Shown piece after piece: positions 42,253 through 52,252 of a stretch of 64,000 bases of DNA. Numbering within the stretch: the stretch's first letter is position 1; every line of letters starts with the position of its first letter. The stretch is taken from contig OZ345358.1 of the NCBI GenBank assembly GCA_977006965.1, positions 558,001 through 622,000 on the forward strand. The letters run 5' to 3'. Below the pieces are notes generated by a model, which had not been told where the DNA came from, made no database searches, and worked only from the letters and a program-made list of their open reading frames with translations. The position numbers were made by a program, and so were the translations under genes. The DNA comes from Phymatolithon calcareum (taxonomy: Eukaryota; Rhodophyta; Florideophyceae; Hapalidiales).

Positions 42253-43470
42253 CTACATTGCCGGCTCCGACGACGACACCGGCGGAGCTACGATAGAATC
42301 AACGCGGCAAACAAACAAAAGCTCATCATTCCTCCTGACGGCAAACAAAAACGGTCTATCCAAGAATATCTCCGGCTTCGTCTGCACCTTTGCAGATCGC
42401 GTCATAGTCACCGCAGTCGCCGCCGCCGCCACAGTTCCCTCCTCCGTACATTCGATCGTCGCCTTATGCAGCACATCCTTAATGACCGTAGCAGATTCCG
42501 TCGTCAAGCGATTGAATGCACCATGTTCAAAATCGCCATCAAATGCAACTTTCAACCCTTGTTTCTTCAACCCATCATTCAAATTCGCTTCAAAATCAAC
42601 CTTAAACCTCGGCATTCCAATGGACCCCATCTCAACATGTTTCAAAGCTCCCACACATTGCATCCACGCCTTCTCTCCATCATTCTCCCCAAATGCCCTC
42701 ACAAGCGCATCAAGCCCCATTCCCTCCCCTGGCAGAATTGCAATTCCAGCGAATCCCTCCTCCGCATACGGCATCTCAAGCACCTGCACGTCGCCTCCGG
42801 CAACCTTTGCGCATCCATACCACATTTTCTTATTCCGCAAATGCATCATGCGCACCCCTTGCGGTTCCGCGACATTCCCGCCGGGGTAGAAGAATGCATC
42901 CTCCGTATCAGCAGGGTCAAAAGCCTCTCGCCACGGCGCAGCAAAATGAACCGCGCTGAGAAGAATGGCCACAGTGCCCGGCGGCAACTCGTCAAGAATC
43001 GTCTCCACCTTGCCATGCGTGGCTTCCTTCACCCACGCGTTGACCGGTGCAGCGTCGGCCGGCATCTGCGCCACAAGAGCGCCGAAATCACGCTGCGCAG
43101 ATTCGACAAATGTGGGCAGAACGTCGCCGCCGAAATATAGGGCTGTCGCGGTGGTGAGCGGACCGTCCTTGCCGACCGGGGTATCGTTGTATTGGCCGAG
43201 TAAGGCGCAGAATTGAGCGGCGTTGATCGAACCCTTTGTGGCTGCGGATGCCGCGAGCTGCATGGCCAGATGAACGCCGGCTGCGGATATGACGCAGTTT
43301 GGGGAATTAACCGCGGATAGGAGACGAAGGCCGAGCGTGAGCGTGCCGGATGGAGCGGCGTTGGAGTCGAAGCCGGGACGGGTTGGCAGATTGCCGGTTG
43401 AAGTGCTCGGCGACGATTTGGGGCTCGCCTTCTTCATGAAACGCGCGAAAAAACCTCCGTCGCTCTTCAT
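42253..43470 (-). CDS. Serpin (serine protease inhibitor family)
   Basis: An intronless 405-residue protein of the serpin fold. Conserved elements are NCVISAAGVHLAMQLAAS (helix B region, about 57-75), AVHFAAPWREAFDP (about 168), LLFVCRV near the C-terminus and FLDRPFLFAVRR after the reactive loop. The reactive-centre loop hinge EEGTVAAAATAV is close to the inhibitory consensus, so it probably inhibits a serine or cysteine protease. Counting 17 residues from the hinge Glu places P1 at Ser or the adjacent Arg (MTRSA), so the target is likely trypsin- or subtilisin-like; this is inference. There is no signal peptide; the first 40 residues are basic and Ser-rich, suggesting a cytosolic or organellar protein. 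The ATG at 43470 is the first of the frame. Confidence 0.9.
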   Translation of the reverse strand: MKSDGGFFARFMKKASPKSSPSTSTGNLPTRPGFDSNAAPSGTLTLGLRLLSAVNSPNCVISAAGVHLAMQLAASAATKGSINAAQFCALLGQYNDTPVGKDGPLTTATALYFGGDVLPTFVESAQRDFGALVAQMPADAAPVNAWVKEATHGKVETILDELPPGTVAILLSAVHFAAPWREAFDPADTEDAFFYPGGNVAEPQGVRMMHLRNKKMWYGCAKVAGGDVQVLEMPYAEEGFAGIAILPGEGMGLDALVRAFGENDGEKAWMQCVGALKHVEMGSIGMPRFKVDFEANLNDGLKKQGLKVAFDGDFEHGAFNRLTTESATVIKDVLHKATIECTEEGTVAAAATAVTMTRSAKVQTKPEIFLDRPFLFAVRRNDELLFVCRVDSIVAPPVSSSEPAM

Positions 43471-44491
43471 TTTTCTTGCTGGATGGTTTTGTCTAGGAGA
43501 GGTTCTGACTTCACTTCACTTCACTTTCGGGGGTAGGCAGGCAGGATGGTAAAGTAAGAAAAGGGCGAGCTCGAAGAACGTGCAGGACCTTTGACGGAAT
43601 CGCAATGAAGGAGGTGTACCCAGCAATTGAGTGAGACAGAAGGACAGTTGGATCTGCTCCTTTTCAGTGTCGGCAGGTATGATATCGTTGCTCATCTATG
43701 AGTTTTCATTGGTCGTCGGGGTGCGAGGACAAGTTATAAGCCAATGGGCGCATTGCTGTGACGTGGAGCGCCATTCAATGGCTATAGCTGCATATTTTAA
43801 TTTGCAATTGAGCATTGCCTAAAATTACCCATTTTAGCATTCGTTGGCAACTTACACTAATTGGAACATCACAGCTCATTGTTGCGAGGGAACAATGTAG
43901 ACGCTTACTTTTTCGTGTCAAAATTTCGGACAGCACACCACAGTTGGGAGCAATCATGAACGTAAACGATTCGTCATTGCTGGCCTCTACAGTCTTGAGC
44001 GACATCACCGATCAACTTGTAGCAATCCCTTCGTCCCTGCTTGTAACTTTTGTCCTCTGGCTGCATGCAACGGGGATCGAAAGGAATAAAACGTGCAAGC
44101 TCAGTGCTGCAATGCCAAAGTAAATTCTACAGTATTAATTGGTGCAACTTTCTACGAGATTCAGACATTGAGCAGTTCAGAAATTGCTGCGGAAACAGAG
44201 CAGTAGGCAGTAAAATCGATGACTGGAAATGTGCTCTACATGTTCCCGACACCATGCCAGGGATACATGCAGCAACGGAAGGCGAAAAGCAGGGAGACTA
44301 CAGGCACCGGAAAGGACGTTGACCCATGCGGGAAGCATTCGCTTCGCGACCGACCGACCGACAGTCTAGGAACACTCTTAAAATTTCAACATACATCTTA
44401 GCACCTATCGAATGGACGTTACGATTCACAAAACCACTTGCCCATCCCACGCGTACTGTCCGCGCGTCCGCCACTCGACTTCCTACCAGAG
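43471..44491. other. Divergent promoter region, serpin / FkbM
   Basis: About 1 kb between divergent starts. It must hold both promoters. Short frames (43815-44123 and others) have no family features. No repeat is seen. Confidence 0.45.
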
Positions 44492-45608
44492 ATGAGGACA
44501 CACGACACGGCGAACCAGCCGCCACCCGCAGTGCTACCATCCACGCTGCACCTCGGAGGTGCCGCCGTACGCGGAGCCGCCATCGGCGTAGCCATCGCCC
44601 TGCTCCTCGCCTGTTCATTTCTCCTAGGTGGTTTGGTCACCGTTTCTCACTTAAGTCCGCCGCTCAGTAGCAGCCGTCTCGTCAACCCCGTCATAACCCG
44701 AGCGAGAAATATATGGCTCGATCCTGAGCGGCATGCGCGAAAGGTACCGGACTGGTGCCGTCAACTGATGCAGGCACCGCGCGAGCGCATCAGAACGTCT
44801 GCACTCGACGACTGCGGTCGTGGAAAGTTCGGTGCAGTTTGCGAGGACGGACGTCCCAGGTTCTTCGGACAGTACAATCAAGATATGTATACATGGCAGC
44901 GGGTGCGTGACATCACCTTATTTGCATCAACATAGTCACAGAGCGGGCAAATTTGGCGTGGGCATTTTCTGACGGTTTGCCGTTTGCGTTTGCGTGCAGC
45001 ACTGGAGGCATTTGAAGCGGCGGGGGACGTACGTCGATATTGCGGCGAATGAGCCGGTGCGCATAAGTAACACTTACTTTTTCGACCGATGTCTCGGCTG
45101 GCGTGGGCTGTGTGTAGAGGCGAATGCAAGATACTTTGCAGCACTGCGACAAGAACGGACGTGTGCATTGGTGCGACGTTGTTTGTCGAATGTACAGGGG
45201 AATTTTACATTTATCGACGATGGAGGGTTGAGCGGAATTGAAGAGACTAACAAGAATAAGCCAGTATGGGAAAATAAGCAGGTGATGGCGTCTAGAAGGA
45301 GAATTCGAGTAGAGTGTATTCGCGCTGAGGAGGCTTTTGAAGCTGCTAATGTGCACCAGATAGATATGCTGTCCTTGGATGTCGAGGGTCACGAGCTGCA
45401 GGTTCTACAAGGGATTAACTGGTCCAGGACGAAGATAAGCGTGCTCACAATTGAGAACGCTTCGGAGGAGTTGCATGCTTTTCTGGTGAGCAATGGTTTC
45501 CGCTCGCTACCGCCGCCCAGAATGCGGCATGGAAAAATTGGAATTGGAGAAATATTGTCCGATCAGGTTTACGTTCACAGAGACGTTGTCTGGGGCAAGC
45601 CGGTGTAA
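44492..45608 (+). CDS. FkbM-family methyltransferase, membrane-anchored, two exons
   Basis: A 339-residue product from exons 44492-44902 and 45000-45608. The 97-bp intron starts GTGCGT, ends GTGCAG and is in phase 0. The join links FGQYNQDMYTWQR to HWRHLKRRGTYVDIAANEP, as expected for FkbM proteins (QD...GxYVDIGAN). Further motifs are SNTYFFDRCLGWRGLCVEAN (SAM pocket) and IDMLSLDVEGHELQVLQGI. One hydrophobic anchor (about residues 32-55, AAIGVAIALLLACSFLLGG) makes it a type II membrane protein, so it may O-methylate glycans in the Golgi; algal sulfated or methylated polysaccharides are a possible substrate (inference). I chose the ATG at 44492 because the longer open frame upstream lacks an ATG. 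Confidence 0.85.
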
Positions 45609-46270
45609 TTTAAACAGGGGGAGCTAACGGAAGAAATGGTCGTTGCGTGGTAAAGGAATTCTTGTAACAATTTCTAAGAGGAATTACCAACGGATTTGAG
45701 GCTTGGGGACGTATTGATTTACAGTATTTAATAGCTCCCAACGCCTCACCTAGGAACAACAGGAATAGTTTTTTGAACGGCTTTCTGAAGTACAGTAATA
45801 CAGCGTAGTCAGGTCACTCTTGTCCTCCTTAATTCGAATTTCTCTACTAACAAATGCACGTGTGAGTCGCTTGCATTCAACTTCCACATCAGGGCCCTTT
45901 GAGGCTTGGATGCGAACTTGGTCATGTGATGTCAACTCTTGCAAGTTCGCAAGGTGCCATAGCGGCACTTCCAGGGGCCCGTTTGATACTTTGAAAAAGC
46001 AGGGCGTTACAGTATGCCACGATGACTCCTTTGCTACTCTACCAGGAGCCCTTTCAGAGTGGGAATCCCGACCCTTCTACCATGGAGGGTATGGCCAATA
46101 GACGCATGGATGATTGCACAAAAATCTCAACCCAGGAACGCCCTGTCTACAACGTGCCACTCATAAGACGCCGACCGCCCTTGGCATGTGGCTCCTGAAC
46201 CGAATTGGAGCAGTTCCTTTGCTACCGGGAAAATTTATTCATCCGTTGGAATCTCGCACCCCAGGAGAAC
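45609..46270 (-). mobile_element. Family B retroposon tail and flanking sequence
   Basis: Minus-strand bases about 45968-45720 encode DVEVECKRLTRAFVSREIRI, the family B tail signature, with a degraded 3' end (AATAGCTCCC on plus) near 45735. The flanks up to 46270 show nothing else except the upstream part of the DUF2332 frame. Confidence 0.6.
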
Positions 46271-47342
46271 ATGAAACGAGCCCCAACGATGACAGTTGAC
46301 TCGCTGCGAGACAGTTTTCACATGTTGAGTTGGACATGTTCCAACCTTGGATCAGAATTCATGGGGCGCTTGATGGCCCTATTCGGAGAGCGTGTTAATC
46401 TAGGCATTCCAGTTATTGACAACATATTGCACTGGCCCGGGGATCCCGCACCGAGCGCTGACAATCCATGCATGCGTCTGGCTGGATCGCTTCATGCACT
46501 CGTCATCTCCAGAGTTGATGCTGCTCTTGCCGCGGTATACCCTCCACACAGCGCAGACGATGACAAAATCTGGTCCCAGGTGCAACATGCATTGACAGAG
46601 CACGAGGATTATATTTTGGCGTGGCTTGCGCGACCACCGCAGACGAACGAAGTTCGACGAAGTGCGGCTCTGGTTCCAGTCTGGCACATGATCGCTGCTG
46701 CGACCAAACTTCCACTTGCGTTGTGGGAGATAGGCTGTAGTGCGGGGCTAAACTTGCGCGCCGATAAGTTCCACCTCCAAGTAGGAACGGCAACTTGAGC
46801 ACAGCCCTGTGCTACTTACCCCAGAGTGGCACGGACCGGTCCCAAAACCAACTCTGCTGGAAGTTGCGGAGAGACGAGGAGTCGATCTCAGTCCAATGGA
46901 CCTTAGCAATCCTACCGATCAACTTCGATTACGAGCGTACCTCTGGCCGGACCAGAAATACCGACGTGAGCGAACCGATGCCGCCATAGCAGTGGCACAG
47001 GCAGTCCCGGCACGTATCGAACAGGATGATGCCTTTGAGTGACTTCGTCGATCGCTAAAATGTCGACCTAGCGGAATGACCACGGTCATTTTGCACTCCA
47101 TTACCTGGCAGTATTTGTCGCCCGAGGCTTGTGCAGAATGAGACTCTCTGATTGCTAAAGCTGGAGCCGAAGCCACAGCACATGCACCGCTTGTCCGTGT
47201 AGAGACGGAATACGACGGACAGCCTATGGCTGGGGTATATGTCATGTTTTGACCCGGTGGGCAGAGGCAGACTCTTGCACGCGTTGACTTCCATGGCCGT
47301 AGTGTCAACTGGTTGGGTGCCACAACGCTGAAGATACTTTAG
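46271..47342 (+). pseudogene. DUF2332-family gene, copy 1, disrupted
   Basis: The N-terminal part (ATG at 46271) matches the DUF2332 family of uncharacterised proteins: MRLAGSLHALV, the PPQTNEVRRSAALVPVWHMI block and ALWEIGCSAGLNLRADK (a possible SAM-like glycine loop). A frameshift lies near 46795. Downstream, TPEWHGPVPKP, LWPDQKYRRER, ITWQYLSPEACAE and RVDFHGRSVNW complete the family. Three Trp or Gly codons have become TGA: at about 47040 (Trp in copy 2), 47139 (Gly) and 47250 (Trp). Copy 2 (57035-57473) keeps sense codons at all three. The family is mostly bacterial, so an old transfer into this lineage is possible. It is convergent with the P450 gene. Confidence 0.8.
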
Positions 47343-47359
47343 GGTTTTTGGGCAAGGAG

Positions 47360-47822
47360 TTTTTTTCCTTTCAAGTTTATTTAAAAGCCCCACAGACTTC
47401 CGAAGATATGGGCAAGGCTTCCTCTGATGCTACCTACCTCTGTGTAGCTCCCGAAACGTCCTCCAGTATGGCGGACGGGAAAACTCAGGACTCAAAGTAG
47501 TCCTATCTCAGTCCTCTACGGGATTGTTGGTGCTTGGACTCGACCACTTTTTGCCTTGCATTTTGGGGATTAATACAGGCCTTCTTCGTTCTCCATGCAT
47601 TCTATGAGTGTCTTGCTAAATAGTAAGAGCTCATCTAGCGCCTTTTCTGTTTCCAGTTGTTTTTCTCCTTCGAGTTCGTACCCTGCTAGCGTGCGTTCAA
47701 GGGTCTCCATATACTCTCTGGCTCTGGTGCTGAATTCTTCAGTCATTCTTGTTGTTGACATCTGCGGGAATCTGCCACAGGCATTCTGCAGCGCGAGTTG
47801 TCTGTGCTTCACCTTGGGGAAC
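47360..47822 (-). mobile_element. 463-bp family A LINE insertion
   Basis: Target duplication TTTGGGCAAGGAG at 47347-47359 and 47823-47835. Copy 2 of the segmental duplication has the empty site near 57477 (TTTTTTAGACAAGGAGTGC). The insert carries the C-terminal coiled-coil ORF end (47570-47812, ending ENEEGLY), the 3' UTR and an A-tail. It lies between DUF2332 and P450. Confidence 0.95.
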
Positions 47823-47901
47823 TTTGGGCAAGGAGTGCAGGCAAGAGGGATTCCAAAGAGTTGCAGAACAAAAACGAGCTAATACATAAAGGTTTTAAAT
47901 C

Positions 47902-49398
47902 TCAAGGACGCTTCTCAAACGACTGAACAACTACTTTGGACTTTGGCGTATCGTCCGGAACAACTGCATACTTCCTGCTCTGGTTGGGGTCCATTTCCAA
48001 TCGATATTTTCGAAGAAGTACAGAAAACGTCGTCTTCATCAACACCATGGCTAATGCTGCTCCGAGGCAGTAATGCGGTGATCCAGGTGCACCAAATCCA
48101 ATGACTCTTGGAACCGGTGCTTTTCCCGGCTTTTTCATGAAGCGGTCGACCTTGATGACGTCAGGATCAGGATACATGCGCGCATCACGCATAGCCGCTT
48201 TGAAATCACAGAGCACTCTTTCTCCCGCTTTCACGTACTTTCCAAGTACTTCCACATCGCTGCTGGGAACTCGCAAAACGCCTACCGCTGCCGGATGCAT
48301 TCGAAGCATTTCGTTGATATAGGAATCGAGCAGCGGCATCTTGGTCTTCACTTGGTCATAGGTCACAACTTTCGAGCCTGCTTCGTCAACCAGTTTATCC
48401 TGCTCTGCGGCAAGCACATCCCATATATTCAAGTCCATACCCATTTCAAAACATGCACACGAAGAAGTTGTCGCCGATGTAGCATATCCTGCGAACCACA
48501 ACAGAAGCATTAAGTTCGTAAGGCTCTGGATAACTTCCGGATCGTTCTCTTCGTTCTCTCCCGTTTTCAAGGTGGAGCGCGCGATTGCAATGAGAAGAAC
48601 GTTAACATCACCTTTAGCAATATCCTTGCTGCCCAAGTAGCTCAGATTGTCGCCGTACTCTCGAAGCTTATCGATAGTCTCTTTCTTCTCGACGAGGTTG
48701 CGTCTCACCAGGTCCCCAAGTATATGTTTGACTTCATCCCTTGCCTGTATACCTGCGTTCCAGATCGGTCCAACGGGTGGAGTAAAGAAGGCGAAGACCA
48801 TCTTCAGAAATCTTTGTCGTATGGAGGATGCTTGATCCGAGTCCATATCTATACCGGTCGTCATTTCAATCACGATGGAGAGGTAGTGCTCGCGAAAAAT
48901 GGGATCCAACTTTCTCTTGCCACCCATCTTCGCGTCGTTCTCTACCCTTTTCCAGGTTTTCTCCACTCGATTGCGGATGCTGTCGAAATAAAACGGAAAC
49001 AGCGTAGGGGCAAAAGCCGGAGCCACCATGTTGCGAACCGTCGTGTGGTCCGGTCCGTCAAGAAGGGTCATAGTATCGGCACCAAAGATTAACTTCATGA
49101 CATCGGATGATCCAGAGCTGCGAAATGTATCCGAATCTTTTTGAATATCCACAGATGCTTCCATGTCTGTAATCACATGCATGGGCATAAGAATGAAAGA
49201 GGATCTGTAAATAGCACCATACTTCCTCGCACGTGTTATCACGCTTCCCAAATTCAGCCAATGTTCGATGAGGAAACCGAATATGGGGACGGTGCGATGG
49301 AGTGGCGGGGGCTCTGGACGCTCCTCCCTTGGGAGGTCCGGCGGAAGAATTCTGTAAAATGGCGACCTGACATTCTTTCCCTGCGTGGGCGGTTCCAA
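47902..49398 (-). CDS. Cytochrome P450, copy 1 (N-terminally frameshifted)
   Basis: The P450 domain is complete: oxygen-binding helix I (LLLWFAGYATSATTSSC), ExxR (EMLR), PxRF-like VDRFMKK and the haem-binding loop FGAPGSPHYCLGA with its Cys. The overall pattern resembles the CYP120/CYP26-type group, but I cannot name the subfamily or substrate. Compared with copy 2, two extra bases in an A-run near 49435 shift the frame, so the N-terminal 60 residues of copy 2 are lost here; the open frame begins with TTG at 49398. Translation may start at an internal Met, giving a protein without the targeting region. It may be a young pseudogene. The body is almost identical to copy 2. Confidence 0.85.
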   Translation of the reverse strand: MEPPTQGKNVRSPFYRILPPDLPREERPEPPPLHRTVPIFGFLIEHWLNLGSVITRARKYGAIYRSSFILMPMHVITDMEASVDIQKDSDTFRSSGSSDVMKLIFGADTMTLLDGPDHTTVRNMVAPAFAPTLFPFYFDSIRNRVEKTWKRVENDAKMGGKRKLDPIFREHYLSIVIEMTTGIDMDSDQASSIRQRFLKMVFAFFTPPVGPIWNAGIQARDEVKHILGDLVRRNLVEKKETIDKLREYGDNLSYLGSKDIAKGDVNVLLIAIARSTLKTGENEENDPEVIQSLTNLMLLLWFAGYATSATTSSCACFEMGMDLNIWDVLAAEQDKLVDEAGSKVVTYDQVKTKMPLLDSYINEMLRMHPAAVGVLRVPSSDVEVLGKYVKAGERVLCDFKAAMRDARMYPDPDVIKVDRFMKKPGKAPVPRVIGFGAPGSPHYCLGAALAMVLMKTTFSVLLRKYRLEMDPNQSRKYAVVPDDTPKSKVVVQSFEKRP

Positions 49399-50541
49399 TT
49401 TGACAGTACTGCGTTCTTCGAGTACACAAAAACTGGGACATTCTTCCCGACGACGTAGTGCGCGCGTCTTGAAAGCAGCGGTGTTGGTGAAGAGAAGGAA
49501 ATGGATGACGGGGCCATGGTTGAGTGGGAAGTCGGTGCGTTTGAGGGGAAACTAATTCTGCCATTTGATTCTCTTAATATATTGATCCTCTCGCACGGTT
49601 CTGTCGATTCACTGCCCCTTTTTTCTATTGCAAAGCATATTATTGGGCATGTACAACAAGATTTTTCGAGCATAAGCCAATAAATGCAAAAGGGCTGTGT
49701 CGTGTACTGCAATAAGATGTTTTGAATTGCGAGAGATTTTTTGAAGTAGGTCCAGAGAGCGTCAACCAAACAAATCTAACTGGCTGCTCTGCACTCGGCG
49801 TATTCTCCGCGGGGCAGACCCTGCCCAGCTTCTTGTCCAACTTTTCATTTCTACAAGAAAGCGATATACAGTGATCTGTATTCAAACTATAACAATGATT
49901 CCAATGGACCTTGTCTGGAATGATCGCTCTTATCTCTTCCACTCCCATCGACCATAATCTCACTCTACTGTACCCAGCGACATTACCTCTTAACGAACTG
50001 ACTCAACCCAGCACTGCACCGCACAAGACCAATCTAAAGCTTTCAAATGACACTGAGCAACCCTAATATGTCAGTATCAGTAAGCGGAACCTGCACGTTC
50101 AGGGTACTTGCTCTGGATTACTTGCCAAGTTCGATGCCATGCTCCGGTCTCGCCCCAATTCATAGGTTCCTTCTTTCACGTGTACTGTAAAACTGTTTCT
50201 ACCTCCATTTTCTGAATTGTGATTGACAGCGAACGATTCATGTGAGGAGTGCGAGCACAACTGCAGTACACCAATGCGCAATAAAGAAGTGGAGCAAGAA
50301 AGAAAAAGAGAACAACATTCTCATTGTCCACGTGGACCACATTTTCCCTTGTTTGAACCGCTAAAAGGACCAGGGTCAGGCAGAGAAGAAGCGTAATTTC
50401 AAACAGCTATAGCGTACTAAGCAAAAGTGAGCGAGACAATATTTCTTGAGAATAAATTTGGGTCGTGGCAAACAAAAACCAACACATTTCACATTTGATG
50501 AAGTCTGTTTTTTCGATTAAAATCGTCCATCTTTCAGTAAC

Positions 50542-50832
50542 TTTTTTTTCCTTTCAAGTTCATTTAAAAGCCCCACAGACTTCCGAAGATATGGGCAAGG
50601 CTTCCTCTGATGTTACCTACCTTTGTGTAGCTCCCGAAACGTCCTCCAGTATGGCGGACGGGAAAACTCAGGACTCAAAGTAGTCCTATCTCAGTCCTCT
50701 ACGGGATTGTTGGTGCTTGGACTCGACCACTTTTTGCCTTGCATTCTGCGGATTAATACAGGCCTTCTTCGTTCTCCATGCATTCTATGAGTGTCTTGCT
50801 AAATAGTAAGAGCTCATCTAGCGCCTTTTCTG
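50542..50832 (-). mobile_element. 291-bp family A LINE tail
   Basis: Target duplication CATCTTTCAGTAAC at 50528-50541 and 50833-50846. Copy 2 shows the related unoccupied sequence near 60795 (CAATCTTACAGTAACAGATG). Nearly identical to the insert at 47360 over the shared 3' UTR, including TGCATTCTATGAGTG. Confidence 0.93.
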
Positions 50833-50909
50833 CATCTTTCAGTAACTGCCAAACAGATGAAAAAACATTTTGAACAAAATTAATGTCCTCGTTAGCTCAG
50901 ATTAATTTT

Positions 50910-52252
50910 GAGGAAATTCACTACATGGCCACCAAAAGTGGGAAAAATTCACTACATGGCCATCCCTGGCCAGACGTACTACCCATCTGTTACGAATGCG
51001 ACGGCGCACTGCAAGCATGACGTCGTATTCGTCTGCTACGCTCAACTCACAACATCATGGAAAAGAAGGAGTTCGTGCTAAAGGTGGGGGACTACGCTGG
51101 ATCAAGCTTTGATGACATTGTCAACATCATGATCTCCCATATAACGTCGATGGGCAAGTCTACCTTGTGGTGAAGCGCAACAAGTGGTCGCTGCACTTTT
51201 TTACGCTTCTAAGCGCTTGGTTGAGCATCGGGTGTTGTTCGACCCGTGGAACAAGCATTGGTTAAGAGACGTATAGATGTTGCGAAGGCGGCAAAGCAGC
51301 ACAAGGCCAGCATCATGCGTGTTGCAGTCGCTGGTGACCAGCAAGTACAGGATGATTTTGTGTCATTTGACATTGTGGCTAAGCCGGGTCACAAGCGCAA
51401 GAAGCCCTACTTGCTGTCCGACATGAGGGCTAGTCAAAGCTCCTCGTATCGACACACCGGCCACTTCTCACAGACATGGAGTAGGCCGAACACACAGAAT
51501 CTTGTCGAGGCGAAAGCACATCGACAAAGCGGCTCAGTCTATAATCATCGACCTCACCGCTTTCGATCACGGAGATTCTACTAATAGTTGCGAGGAGGAG
51601 CTAAACCAGAGACAGTAGCGAAGAAAAAAATTTACTCTCGCATAGAGTTCTCTGAGAAACGGATGAGTAGTAATTCTGGCTAGTGTGATTTAGGATAGTA
51701 CGCATGGCTAGTGTCTATTTTACGGAAATTTTCCCTCAATTGAGGGAATAAGATTCATTTAATTTTTTGCACATGAAAGCTTCTCGCTATCAAGCGCATC
51801 AACAGCGCCAAGCTCATAGAGGTCTTCAGCATGCTTAGTGAAGCAGTTCCTAACAGTAGAAGTGTCGCAAATGTATATTGTGGCACTATCAAGCGCATTA
51901 CATGGGAGCACACAATGGTCGAGGTCTTGCATTTTCAAGCTCTGCAGTTGTTCTGCACAACAAAAGTAGTCATCATGACCTCTACAGTCATCCTTTTATT
52001 TTTCTTAGGGTAACGTGGCGTCCAACACTGCTCTCGAATGCAAATGTACGCTCTGGCGCGACTGAACGTCCACAAGTAATGTGCGTGTCAAATGCTACCA
52101 AAGCTATAATCATAACAACACCCATGCATGGTGGTCATTTTAGTAAATACGGCAAACTACGTGGTCATTTTAGTAAATTCCCCTAGGTTCATCGAGAAGT
52201 GGTCAAGTAGTTAATTTTTCCCTCTTTTGGTGACCATGTAGTGAATTTTCTC
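50910..52252 (+). mobile_element. Unassigned TIR element, copy A
   Basis: Terminal inverted repeats start GAGGAAATTCACTACATGG on the left and GAGAAAATTCACTACATGG on the right and extend for about 40 bp (ACCAAAAG-GGGAAAAATT). It carries an ORF remnant on the plus strand (51057-51584) and near its right end a direct repeat of GTGGTCATTTTAGTAAAT. The same termini bound copy B at 53633-55188. No clear target duplication was found. A Mutator-like affiliation is possible. Confidence 0.7.
51057..51584 (+). pseudogene. ORF remnant of TIR element copy A
   Basis: From the ATG at 51057 the product reads MEKKEFVLKVGDYAGSSFDD. After frame breaks it continues VYLVVKRNK, then (frame 51246-51584) KQHKASIMRVAVAGDQQVQD and KPGHKRKKPYLLSDMRAS. 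The same order occurs in copy B. The N-terminal pattern (short acidic/hydrophobic start, then a xVVKRNK segment and Cys-containing block in copy B) loosely resembles the DNA-binding N-terminus of Mutator-like transposases, but no DDE domain is present in either copy. Confidence 0.5.

Larger units (their letters stand above)
46903..50870. repeat. Segmental duplication, copy 1
   Basis: Matches 57030-60830 in direct orientation, starting inside the DUF2332 gene (TTAGCAATCCTACCGAT) and ending past the P450 upstream region. Differences are two LINE tails in copy 1, a 357-bp MITE and about 190 bp of additional sequence in copy 2, and scattered substitutions. Confidence 0.9.

Noticed and set aside
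48101-49092. Plus-strand frames opposite the P450 genes
   Set aside because: They recur identically at 57755-58746 because the P450 coding sequence is duplicated; codon structure belongs to the minus strand.
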